From positions 248,001 to 312,000 of the forward strand of contig NZ_JANUDX010000004.1 of NCBI RefSeq assembly GCF_024810105.1: DNA of 64,000 nt, written 5' to 3'. The notes below the pieces were generated by a model. The model was not told the DNA's origin, searched no databases, and saw only the letters and a program-made list of their open reading frames with translations. The position numbers and the translations under genes were made by a program. Of this stretch, positions 36,515-44,154 are shown in pieces (position 1 is the stretch's first letter; every line of letters begins with the position of its first letter). The DNA comes from Stenotrophomonas sp. BIGb0135 (GTDB taxonomy: Bacteria; Pseudomonadota; Gammaproteobacteria; Xanthomonadales; Xanthomonadaceae).

Positions 36515-37153
36515 ATGACCTTGCGCATCATCATCGCCGACGATCATCCGGTGGTCCGTATCGGCACCAAGGCCGTGATCGAATCCAGCGGGGTCGGCAC
36601 GGTGGTGGCCGAAGCCAGCAGCGCCGACGAACTGTTCGCCGCGCTCGCCCAGCACCCGTGCGACGTACTGGTGACCGACTACTCGATGCCCGGCAGCCAG
36701 CAGGCCGACGGGTTCACCATGATCGGCATGATCCGGCGGCGTTTCCCGGACCTGCCGGTCCTGATGCTGAGCGTCTCCAACAACCTGGCGATCCTGCGCA
36801 TGGTGGTCTCCACCGGCGTGCTGGGCCTGGTCGACAAGACCTCCTCGATGGAAGAGCTGCCCCTGGCCATCCAGACCGTGCAGCGCGGCGTGCCGTATGT
36901 GAGCCGCACCCTGAAGGAACGCATCAATGCCATTGGCACCCACAACGTGGGTGACGTGGGCACCAAGCCGCTGTCACCGCGCGAAGTGGAAGTGCTGCGC
37001 CTGCTCGGCAGTGGGCAGACGGTGAAGGAAATCGCCCTGCAGCTGCACAAGAGCGTGAGCACGATCAGCCGCCAGAAGGGCGATGCGATGCTGAAGCTTG
37101 GGCTGAAGGGCGATGCCGAGTTGTTCGACTACCTGCGCGACGGCGAAATCTGA
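36515..37153 (+). CDS. BvgA/EvgA-like response regulator (LuxR/NarL family)
   Basis: This 212-residue regulator pairs with the hybrid kinase that is transcribed divergently. The receiver domain has the acidic pocket in IIIADDHPVVR, the phospho-Asp in VTDYSMPG (Asp56) and Lys near 108 (LVDKTS). The C-terminal LuxR-type helix-turn-helix reads LSPREVEVLRLLGSGQTVKE then IALQLHKSVSTISRQKGDAM. The GSQQADGFTMI insert and the RcsB/BvgA-like helix resemble the RcsB/EvgA group. A multistep phosphorelay, kinase His to Asp to HPt to this Asp, is expected. No target operon is evident. A terminator-like hairpin follows. Confidence 0.93.
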   Translation: MTLRIIIADDHPVVRIGTKAVIESSGVGTVVAEASSADELFAALAQHPCDVLVTDYSMPGSQQADGFTMIGMIRRRFPDLPVLMLSVSNNLAILRMVVSTGVLGLVDKTSSMEELPLAIQTVQRGVPYVSRTLKERINAIGTHNVGDVGTKPLSPREVEVLRLLGSGQTVKEIALQLHKSVSTISRQKGDAMLKLGLKGDAELFDYLRDGEI

Positions 37154-37158
37154 CGCCC

Positions 37159-37206
37159 GTCAGCGCATGTACCGGCGCCGGATTCATGCGCAGGTCAGGC
37201 TTTTTT
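37159..37206 (+). terminator. terminator after the response regulator gene
   Basis: GCGCATG (37163-37169) and CATGCGC (37185-37191) pair across a loop that can itself fold (CCGGCGCCGG), and a run of six T follows at 37201-37206. The gap between hairpin and T run is about 9 bp, so efficiency is uncertain. Confidence 0.5.
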
Positions 37207-37370
37207 CAGCGCCGCTTCATGCGTCCTGCCGCTAGATGAATACGCACGCTGAGCGGTCCACCGGGGCAATGTTCCGGCAATGTCCGGCCCCCAGCGTGGT
37301 AGCCAAGGCCGGTGGGCAGGCAGTCGCCACACCTCCCGACCGTGGCAAGCACCTGACAGGAGAACCGAAC

Positions 37371-37745
37371 ATGCTCAACATTTCCGCACTCAGCCTTCGT
37401 GGACTGGCCATGGCCCTGGCCCTGACCGCCGGCCTGGCCACCATCAGCGACGCCAGCGCCATGTCCCGCAAGGACAAGCGCACCGTGGTGGGCGCGGTGG
37501 TGGGCGGCGTGGCCGGCCACCTGATTTCCAACGGCGACCCGACCGCCACCGTGGGCGGTGCCGTCGCCGGCGGCGCGATCGGCAACCTGACCACCCGCGA
37601 TCGCCATGACAACCGGTATGACCGTCGCTACGACAACCGTCGTTACGATGACCGCCGCCATGACCGTCGCTATGGCTACGACCGCGACCGTCGCCATGAC
37701 CGCGGCCACCGCGACTGGGATCGCCGACACGGCCGCGGCTGGTAA
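37371..37745 (+). CDS. glycine-zipper protein with Arg/Asp/Tyr repeat tail
   Basis: A 124-residue exported protein. A signal peptide ends near ATISDASA (residues 1-30). The central domain is a glycine-zipper two-helix segment (VVGAVVGGVAGHLISNGD and TATVGGAVAGGAIGNLTT), which can insert in outer-membrane-like environments. The tail (about residue 78 on) is a low-complexity chain of DRRYD/DRRHD units, with about ten Arg-Arg or Asp-Arg pairs and many Tyr and His. The tail codons repeat at DNA level, so it may vary in length between strains. ATG 37371 is preceded by GACAGGAGAAC. It belongs to the glycine-zipper DUFs; function is unknown. Confidence 0.8.
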   Translation: MLNISALSLRGLAMALALTAGLATISDASAMSRKDKRTVVGAVVGGVAGHLISNGDPTATVGGAVAGGAIGNLTTRDRHDNRYDRRYDNRRYDDRRHDRRYGYDRDRRHDRGHRDWDRRHGRGW

Positions 37746-37780
37746 TACCGCCAGCGGTGTCGACACAGCCGTAGCAGCAG

Positions 37781-37806
37781 CGGGCGGGTCGATGACCCGC
37801 CCGTTC
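37781..37806 (+). terminator. hairpin terminator after the glycine-zipper gene
   Basis: CGGGCGGGTC-gat-GACCCGCCCG: perfect 10-bp arms and a 3-nt loop, followed by TTCTGCGTTCC. The T content is modest. It lies 36 bp downstream of the stop codon. Confidence 0.65.
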
Positions 37807-37879
37807 TGCGTTCCGGGCCCCGGCGGTATCGCGCTACCCTAGGCGCCCGGCAGCAGCACCGCCCCCGTCGCACGTCCCG

Positions 37880-39016
37880 ATGAACAACGCTCCCCACCTC
37901 GTCCAGGGCCTCAACAACGATGCCGTGGACGCCGACTGGCCGGCGCTCGACGAGGCCGAGATCGGTTGGCTGGCCGGGCAGTACCCGCAGTGGCACGGCC
38001 AGGCGCGCCTGCGCTGGCACAGCCCGCGACCGCTGTCGGCGGCCGCCCTGGTGGACACCGGCGCGGGGCAGGTGTTCGTCAAGCGCCACCACGGCAGCGT
38101 GCGCAGCGCGGCGACGCTGGCCGAGGAACACCGCTTCATCGCCCACCTCGGTGCAGCGGGCCTGCCGGTGGTGCAGGTGCTGCGCGCGGCCGACGGCAGC
38201 ACCGCGCTGGCGCACGACGGCTGGACCTACGAAGTGCACACCCTGGGCCGGGGCGAGGACGTGTACCGCGATGCGCCGTCGTGGACGCCGTTGACCGCGA
38301 TCGCCCAGGCCCACGAGGCCGGCCGCATGCTCGCACGCCTGCACCAGGCGGCCGCCGATTATCACGCGCCCCAACGCGGCACCCACCTTCTCGTCGCGCG
38401 CGACGACCTGATCCGTGCCCGCGACCCGCTGGCCATGATCGCCCACGACCTCGACCAGCGTCCCGGCCTGGCAGCGTATCTCGGCCGGCGCGATTGGCGC
38501 GCGGACCTGCAGCGCGCGGTGCTGCCCTGGCATGCCGGCCTGGCCGGCCGCCTGCAGGCCGAACCGCGCCTGTGGGCGCACAACGACTGGCACGTCTCCA
38601 ACCTGCTGTGGCGCGCCGACGGCGAGACGATGGCCGTGGCGAGCGTGCTCGACTTCGGGCTGGCCTCGCCCACCAGTGCCCTGTTCGACCTGGCCACCGC
38701 GATCGAGCGCAATGCCATTGCCTGGCTGGAGATCGACCGGCCGGCCCCGGCCGCGAGGCCGGGGATCGCGCTGGCCCTGCTGGCCGGCTATCGCGAGGTG
38801 CTGCCCCTGTCGGCCGCGCGCGTGCACCTGCTGGCCGACCTGCTGCCGATCGTGCACCTGGATTTTGCCCTGTCCGAAGTGGAGTACTTCGAGGGCGTCA
38901 CCGGGTCGCCGGCCAACGCGGACGTGGCCTACCACACCTTCCTGCTCGGCCATGCGGCCTGGTTCCAGGGCCACGACGGGCAGGCCCTGCTCGCGGCGCT
39001 GCACGCGGCCGCCTGA
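37880..39016 (+). CDS. APH-fold phosphotransferase
   Basis: A 378-residue kinase-like protein of the aminoglycoside phosphotransferase/choline kinase fold. The ATP Lys lies in VFVKRHHGSV, the catalytic loop is LWAHNDWHVSNLLWR (H-N-D-x-H-x-x-N form), and the metal Asp is in VLDFGLASPTSALFDLATAIERN. The substrate is unknown: family members phosphorylate choline, ethanolamine, homoserine, thiamine or drugs. The gene stops 42 bp before a TPP riboswitch that leads a thiamine-uptake unit. A thiamine-kinase role is possible, but the riboswitch is downstream of this gene and does not control it. Confidence 0.85.
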   Translation: MNNAPHLVQGLNNDAVDADWPALDEAEIGWLAGQYPQWHGQARLRWHSPRPLSAAALVDTGAGQVFVKRHHGSVRSAATLAEEHRFIAHLGAAGLPVVQVLRAADGSTALAHDGWTYEVHTLGRGEDVYRDAPSWTPLTAIAQAHEAGRMLARLHQAAADYHAPQRGTHLLVARDDLIRARDPLAMIAHDLDQRPGLAAYLGRRDWRADLQRAVLPWHAGLAGRLQAEPRLWAHNDWHVSNLLWRADGETMAVASVLDFGLASPTSALFDLATAIERNAIAWLEIDRPAPAARPGIALALLAGYREVLPLSAARVHLLADLLPIVHLDFALSEVEYFEGVTGSPANADVAYHTFLLGHAAWFQGHDGQALLAALHAAA

Positions 39017-39058
39017 ACGCCGGCGGGCAGCGCCGCGGCGTTTGTGGTGAAATAGCCC

Positions 39059-39140
39059 TCGAAGCGGGGGTGCCTGGCGAAGCCAGGCTGAGAGAGTCCC
39101 TTGGAACCTGATCCGGTTGATACCGGCGTAGGGAGCTTTG
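39059..39140 (+). ncRNA. TPP riboswitch (THI element)
   Basis: This is a thiamine pyrophosphate riboswitch in the leader of the TonB receptor gene. The conserved thi-box parts are all present: GGGGGTGCC at the 5' side, CTGAGAGAG (39088-39096) and the 3' helix AACCTGATCCGGTTGATACCGGCGTAGGGA. AAGC and GCTT close the P1 stem. A GC-rich hairpin in GGCGCAACGACCGGATGGGTCGG (about 39148-39182) follows, possibly the expression platform (terminator or RBS sequestration). Binding TPP should reduce expression of the downstream transporter genes. Confidence 0.93.
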
Positions 39141-39204
39141 TGCAGTGGGCGCAACGACCGGATGGGTCGGTGCGTGCGCGCCGTCGCTTCGTCTCTTCTG
39201 GCTG

Positions 39205-41388
39205 ATGACGAATCGAATGAACCGCTGCTACCGCCCTGCCCTGCTGACCGTCGCCCTGTGTGCCGCCCTGCCGCTGCACGCCCGCGATGCCGCCCCCGAC
39301 GCCGCCGAACGCTCCCCGACCGACCTTGCCGCCGTGCGCGTGCAGGCCCGGCAACCGGTGGCCGATACCGTCCAGACCAGCAGCTTCGGCAGCGGCGACT
39401 GGAAGGACACGCCGGCGTCGCTGACGGTGCTGGACCGCATGCTGCTGGACAGCCGCCAGGTGCGCACGCTGTCCGAACTGGCCAGCAACGATGCTTCGCT
39501 GGGCGACAGCTACGCGCCGGTGGGCTACTACCAGAACATCGCGATCCGCGGCTTCCCGCTGGATACCGGCACCGGCTACCGCTTCAACGGCCTGAGCACC
39601 ACCGGCGAGCAGCGACTGGCGTTGGAGAACATCCAGCAGGTGGAGATTCTCAAGGGCGAGGCCGGCCTTGCCGCCGGCGTGATGGCGCCCGGCGGCATCA
39701 TCAACTACGTGGGCAAGCGTCCGGCCGAGGTGCGCACGGTCACCCTGGGCACCGACTCGGAAGGCTCGCGCTATGCGGCGCTGGATGCCGGGCATTGGCT
39801 GACCCCGCGCGTCGGCGTGCGCGTGAATGCGGCCTGGGATGGCAGCGAATCGTATATCGAGCACGCCGAGGGCCGTCGCAATTTCTACTCGCTGGCCACC
39901 GACTGGCTGATCAGCGACCGCAGCAAGCTCGAGGTGGATGCCAACTACCAGACCAGCGCGCAGCGCTCGGCCTCCGGCTACCAGTTGCTCGGCGCCCGCA
40001 CCTTGCCGCGCGGCGTGGACCGCGAGCACATGCTGGGCTACCAGCCCTGGCAGCGGCCGGTAGGCATCGACAGCACCAACATCACCGCATTGCACACCTA
40101 CCAGTTCAATGCGCAGTGGCAGTCGCGGGTGTCGGCCGGCTACAGCCGGTCGGTGATCGATGACAACGTGGCCTTCGCCTATGGCTGCTACTACGCCGCG
40201 CAATGCGCCGATGGCAGCGTGCCGGGCAACTACTTCGCGCCCGATGGCGACTACGACGTCTACGACTACCGCAGCCCCGACGACACCCGCCGCAACCTGG
40301 AAGCACGCGCCGAACTGCGCGGGCGCATCGACACCGGGCGCGTGGGCCACGACCTCAGCATCGGCGCCGATCGTTTCGAGCGCACCATCGACAAGCGCCG
40401 CAACGTCAACGAGTACGTCGGCACCGCCAACATCGGCGATGCGCAGGTGCCGGTGTTCGCGCCGTCGCCGCTGCAGCCGGGCCCGTCGGTGCGGCGCCTG
40501 GACAGCGCACAGACCGCGCTGTTCGCCATGGACCGCATGCAGTTCGGCGAGGACTGGCAATGGCTGGCCGGTGGCCGCTTCGTGCGCCTGGACGAGCGCG
40601 CCTTCGACAAGCGCGGCGCGCCGGAACGCCGCAGCCGGCTGTCGCGCTTCCTGCCGCAGACCGCGCTGATCTGGAACGCCACCGACGAAGTGAATGTGTA
40701 CGCCAGCTACGTGCGCGGCATTTCGCTCGGCCAGGAAGCCCCGTTCTGGACCTCCAACGACGGCGCGTTCCTGGCCCCGGTGCTGTCGCGCCAGACCGAA
40801 GTGGGCGTCAAGTACGCCGCGGCCGACGCACTCACCCTGGGCGCGGCCGTGTTCCGCACCTCGCAGCCGTTCCAGTACGCCAGGCCCGATGCCAGCGACG
40901 CCGGCTATACCTTCGTCGCCGAAGGCCAGCAGACCCACACCGGCCTGGAGCTGACCGCCAATGGCCGGCTCGCCGAGGGCCTGGTGCTCACTGCCAGCGT
41001 CAGCGCGCTGCAGGCGCGCGCGCGCAGCACCGGCACCGCGCTGTATGAGGGCCACCAGCTGGTCAACGTACCCAAGCTGCGCGCCAGCGTGCATGCCGAC
41101 TACGCGCTGCCCTTCGCCACCGGTCTGGCGGTCACCGGCGGCTGGCGCTACGCGTCGGCGAACGCGGCCACGGTGGACGGCAGCGTGCGCGCGCCGGCCT
41201 ACCACGTGGTCGACCTCGGCCTGCGCTTCAAGCACGCGCTGGGCGAGCATCCGGTCACCTGGAACCTGTCGGTGCACAACGTGTTCGACCGCTTCTACTG
41301 GCGGGATACCGGCAGCAGCGCCGGTGACTATTACCTGTTCGCCGGTGCGCCGCGCCAGGCACGGCTGTCGGTCACGTTCGGGCTATGA
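39205..41388 (+). CDS. TonB-dependent receptor under TPP control (predicted thiamine receptor)
   Basis: An outer-membrane TonB-dependent receptor of 727 residues, or 723 if the ATG at 39217 is used. A signal peptide precedes an N-terminal plug domain (LASNDASLGDSYAPVGYYQNIAIRGFP, about 90-190), followed by a 22-strand barrel ending in the typical terminal strand with aromatic C-terminus (ARLSVTFGL). The upstream TPP riboswitch and the overlapping PnuC-family gene downstream indicate a role in thiamine or thiamine-precursor import. Such riboswitch-driven TonB receptors have been predicted in comparative studies of thiamine regulons. Direct substrate evidence is absent. Translation of the next gene is coupled by an ATGA overlap. 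Confidence 0.87.
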   Translation: MTNRMNRCYRPALLTVALCAALPLHARDAAPDAAERSPTDLAAVRVQARQPVADTVQTSSFGSGDWKDTPASLTVLDRMLLDSRQVRTLSELASNDASLGDSYAPVGYYQNIAIRGFPLDTGTGYRFNGLSTTGEQRLALENIQQVEILKGEAGLAAGVMAPGGIINYVGKRPAEVRTVTLGTDSEGSRYAALDAGHWLTPRVGVRVNAAWDGSESYIEHAEGRRNFYSLATDWLISDRSKLEVDANYQTSAQRSASGYQLLGARTLPRGVDREHMLGYQPWQRPVGIDSTNITALHTYQFNAQWQSRVSAGYSRSVIDDNVAFAYGCYYAAQCADGSVPGNYFAPDGDYDVYDYRSPDDTRRNLEARAELRGRIDTGRVGHDLSIGADRFERTIDKRRNVNEYVGTANIGDAQVPVFAPSPLQPGPSVRRLDSAQTALFAMDRMQFGEDWQWLAGGRFVRLDERAFDKRGAPERRSRLSRFLPQTALIWNATDEVNVYASYVRGISLGQEAPFWTSNDGAFLAPVLSRQTEVGVKYAAADALTLGAAVFRTSQPFQYARPDASDAGYTFVAEGQQTHTGLELTANGRLAEGLVLTASVSALQARARSTGTALYEGHQLVNVPKLRASVHADYALPFATGLAVTGGWRYASANAATVDGSVRAPAYHVVDLGLRFKHALGEHPVTWNLSVHNVFDRFYWRDTGSSAGDYYLFAGAPRQARLSVTFGL

Positions 41389-41981
41389 ACGCCGCGGCGA
41401 TCCTGGAATGGTCGGCGGTCGTGGCCAGCCTGCTGGGCGTGTGGCTGATGGCACGCCGGCGCATGCTGGCATGGCCGGTCGGGCTGGTGGCGGTGGCCCT
41501 GTACGGGGGCGTGTTCGCCGAGGCCCGGTTGTACTCGGACACCCTGCTGCAGGTCGTGTTCGGCGGCTTCCTGGTGTACGGCTGGCTCAGCTGGCACCGG
41601 CACGCGCAGGAGGACGGTGCGATCGTGATCGCACCACTGGCACGGCGCACGCTGCTGCGTGACCTGGCCATCGGCATCGCGTTCGGGCTCGTGCTCGGCG
41701 CGGCGATGCATACCTGGACCGAAGCCGCGCTCCCGTGGCTGGATGCGATGCTGGCCGCGCTGAGCCTGGTGGCGCAGTGGTGGCAGGCACGCCGGCACAT
41801 CGCCACGTGGTGGTTGTGGATCATCGTCGACGTGATCTACGTGGGCATGTATCTGGTGAAGTCGCTGGACGTCACCGCCGGGCTGTACCTGGTGTTCGTC
41901 GGGCTGGCGGTGATGGGGCTGCGGGCGTGGACGGCGGCAGGCGCGGGCCAGGCGATGCCCGCCGGTAGCCACCACGGCTGA
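41385..41981 (+). CDS. pnuT: PnuC/PnuT-family transporter (predicted thiamine importer)
   Basis: A 198-residue integral membrane protein with about seven helices of the PnuC (nicotinamide mononucleotide) family. Family landmarks include LEWSAVVASLLGVWLMARRR, AEARLYSDTLLQVVFGGFLVYGW and TWWLWIIVDVIYVGMYLVKS. The PnuT subgroup carries thiamine and is usually found under TPP control. The ATGA overlap with the TonB receptor and the riboswitch upstream support that subgroup, though sequence alone cannot exclude another vitamin. The stop is followed by a 34-bp convergent gap to the phospholipase gene. Confidence 0.85.
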   Translation: MNAAAILEWSAVVASLLGVWLMARRRMLAWPVGLVAVALYGGVFAEARLYSDTLLQVVFGGFLVYGWLSWHRHAQEDGAIVIAPLARRTLLRDLAIGIAFGLVLGAAMHTWTEAALPWLDAMLAALSLVAQWWQARRHIATWWLWIIVDVIYVGMYLVKSLDVTAGLYLVFVGLAVMGLRAWTAAGAGQAMPAGSHHG

Positions 41982-42015
41982 GGCCGGCCTTTCGGGCGCG
42001 CCTGCCCCGCGTTGC

Positions 42016-44154
42016 TCAGTCGGCCAGCCAGCGCATCGGCTCGGCGCCCATCGCCGGGTCGGTGCTGCCCGGCTGGCCATCTTCCACCCGCCCGGCCAGA
42101 CGCTGGGACGCACCCGGCTGCTCGACGTGCAGGTCGTACCAGCCGCCGCTGGGCGTGGCATCCCAGGCGATGTCGACGGTGGCGCCCGGGTCGATCCGCA
42201 GCTGCCGGTGCGGTGCGGCCTCGACGTAGGCACCGGCGCGCACGGTGACCGCCAGCGGCATCGCGCCGGGATTATGCAGCCACAGGCGCAGGCGGCCAGC
42301 GTCGCGGTCGATGCGGGACTGCAGCGGTGCCTGGGTGCCTGGCTGGCCGCGATAGTGCCGATGGAAACCGTTCGGGCCGAGCAGCCACAGGTCGTAGCCG
42401 CGTGCGTCATCGATGGCCCAGCGCGCCTGCTGCGGCAGGCCCGGGGCAAGCGTGTAGCGGCGCGGGATCGCGCCCAGATGCAGACGGTCGTAGACATGCA
42501 GCACCGCCGCCGCGCCATCGCAGGCCAGGTCCAGCCGCACGTGGTCGTCATCCAGCACGATGCCCGCCTGCGGCCGATACGGCAGCGCGCGCGCCGGGCG
42601 CACCCCGGGCGCCTGCCGCGCCGGCGCGAGGCCCTCGGGCACGACCGGCACGGTACGGCCCGGCAACGCGGCCGCACGCGCGGCGGTGGCAGCGGTGGCC
42701 GGCAGCGACGCGACGAAGGGCCGCGCGTCGCCACGCGAAAAGTCGAATGCGCCGGTCAGGTCGCCGCAGACCGCGCGACGCCACGGCGACAGCGCCGGTG
42801 CAGCCACGCCGAAGCGGCGCTCGATCAGCCGGATCACCGAGGTATGGTCGTAGACCTGCGAATCGACCCAGCCACCGCGGCTCCACGGCGAGAGGACATA
42901 CAGCGGCACGCGCGGGCCGAGGCCATAGGGGCGGCCACGCAGGTCGAGCGGATCGGCCTTCTCGTTGCCCGGTGACGGATGCCGGTGATACTCGCCCTCG
43001 GTCGAGACCGACGACGCGCCTGCCCAGCCACCGGCCACGCTGGGATCGGGCGACGGCGGTGCGGGCGGCGGCATGTGGTCGAAGAAACCATCGTTCTCAT
43101 CGAACATCAGCAGCAGCGCGGTACGGCCCCACACCTGGGGATCGGCGGTGAGCGCATCCAGCACGCGCGCGGTGTACGCCGCGCCCTGGGCGGGGCTGGA
43201 GGGGCCGGGATGTTCGCTGCCGGCGGCATCGGCGATGATGAAACTGACCTGCGGCAGCTGCCCCTTCAGCACGTCCTCGCGCAGCTGGGCCAACCCGCGC
43301 GTGCTGACCCCGCGTTCGCGCAGGGCCGCATCGTGGCCGGGCGCGCCGCGCCAGGCCTGGCGGAACGTCTCGAAGCCGGCCAGCGGGTTGTCGGTGAAGT
43401 TGTCGGCCATGTCTTGGTAGATGCGCCAGTCCACGCCTGCGTTCTGCAGGTGCTCCACGTAGGTGGTCCACGTGTAGGCCTGCGGGTTGCCGCCCAGCTC
43501 GGGGAAGTTGTCGTGCGAGTTGGCCACGGCCGGGCCACCGCCGCGTGCGTGCGGATCGTTGTGGCCGGTCCACAGGAACAGGCGATTCGGATTGGTGCCG
43601 GCCTGCATTGCGCAGTGGTAGGCATCGCACACGGTGAACGCCTCGGCCAGCGCGAACTGGAACGGCATGTCGGCGCGCTGGAAGTAGCCCATCGCATGGT
43701 CCTGCTTGGCCGCCGGCCACTGCGCCATGCGCCCGTGGTCCCATGCACGCTGTGCGTCGGGCCAGGTGTGCGGGGTACCTTCCACACGCATCACCCCGAA
43801 CTGCGCGGCGGTATCCAGCGGAAACGGTGCGATGGCCCGCGTACCGGCCGCATTGGGCTGCAGCCATACAGTGCGCGGCGGCTGGCCCGCGGCCAGCGGC
43901 GCGGCCGGGATGACAAAACGATCGCCGAACCCGCGCACCCCCGGAAGGGTGCCGAAGTAATGGTCGAACGAACGGTTCTCCTGCATGAACACCACGATGT
44001 GCTGCACATCCTCCAGGCTGCCGCTGCGCGCATGCGGGGCGATCGCCGCCGCACGGGCGATGCTGGGCAGCAGGGCCGCCAGCCCGGCGCCGACGCCGCC
44101 CTGCAGCAGGCGGCGGCGACCGATGTCCGGCGCGGGGGTGTCGCGTCGGGTCAC
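42016..44154 (-). CDS. phosphocholine-preferring phospholipase C, Tat-exported
   Basis: This 712-residue bacterial-type phospholipase C (phosphoesterase family) hydrolyses phosphatidylcholine or related lipids. A Tat signal lies in GRRRLLQGGVGAGLAALLPSIARA. The catalytic domain starts with QHIVVFMQENRSFDHYFGTL (the nucleophile region) and includes LLLMFDENDGFFDHMPPPAPP. The C-terminal third contains two repeats of the phospholipase C C-terminal domain (ARWAIDDARGYDLWLLGPNG, then TPSGGWYDLHVEQPGA). Start is a GTG (44152-44154) overlapping the TonB receptor stop by 4 bp. It may help scavenge phosphate or choline. Confidence 0.9.
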   Translation of the reverse strand: MTRRDTPAPDIGRRRLLQGGVGAGLAALLPSIARAAAIAPHARSGSLEDVQHIVVFMQENRSFDHYFGTLPGVRGFGDRFVIPAAPLAAGQPPRTVWLQPNAAGTRAIAPFPLDTAAQFGVMRVEGTPHTWPDAQRAWDHGRMAQWPAAKQDHAMGYFQRADMPFQFALAEAFTVCDAYHCAMQAGTNPNRLFLWTGHNDPHARGGGPAVANSHDNFPELGGNPQAYTWTTYVEHLQNAGVDWRIYQDMADNFTDNPLAGFETFRQAWRGAPGHDAALRERGVSTRGLAQLREDVLKGQLPQVSFIIADAAGSEHPGPSSPAQGAAYTARVLDALTADPQVWGRTALLLMFDENDGFFDHMPPPAPPSPDPSVAGGWAGASSVSTEGEYHRHPSPGNEKADPLDLRGRPYGLGPRVPLYVLSPWSRGGWVDSQVYDHTSVIRLIERRFGVAAPALSPWRRAVCGDLTGAFDFSRGDARPFVASLPATAATAARAAALPGRTVPVVPEGLAPARQAPGVRPARALPYRPQAGIVLDDDHVRLDLACDGAAAVLHVYDRLHLGAIPRRYTLAPGLPQQARWAIDDARGYDLWLLGPNGFHRHYRGQPGTQAPLQSRIDRDAGRLRLWLHNPGAMPLAVTVRAGAYVEAAPHRQLRIDPGATVDIAWDATPSGGWYDLHVEQPGASQRLAGRVEDGQPGSTDPAMGAEPMRWLAD

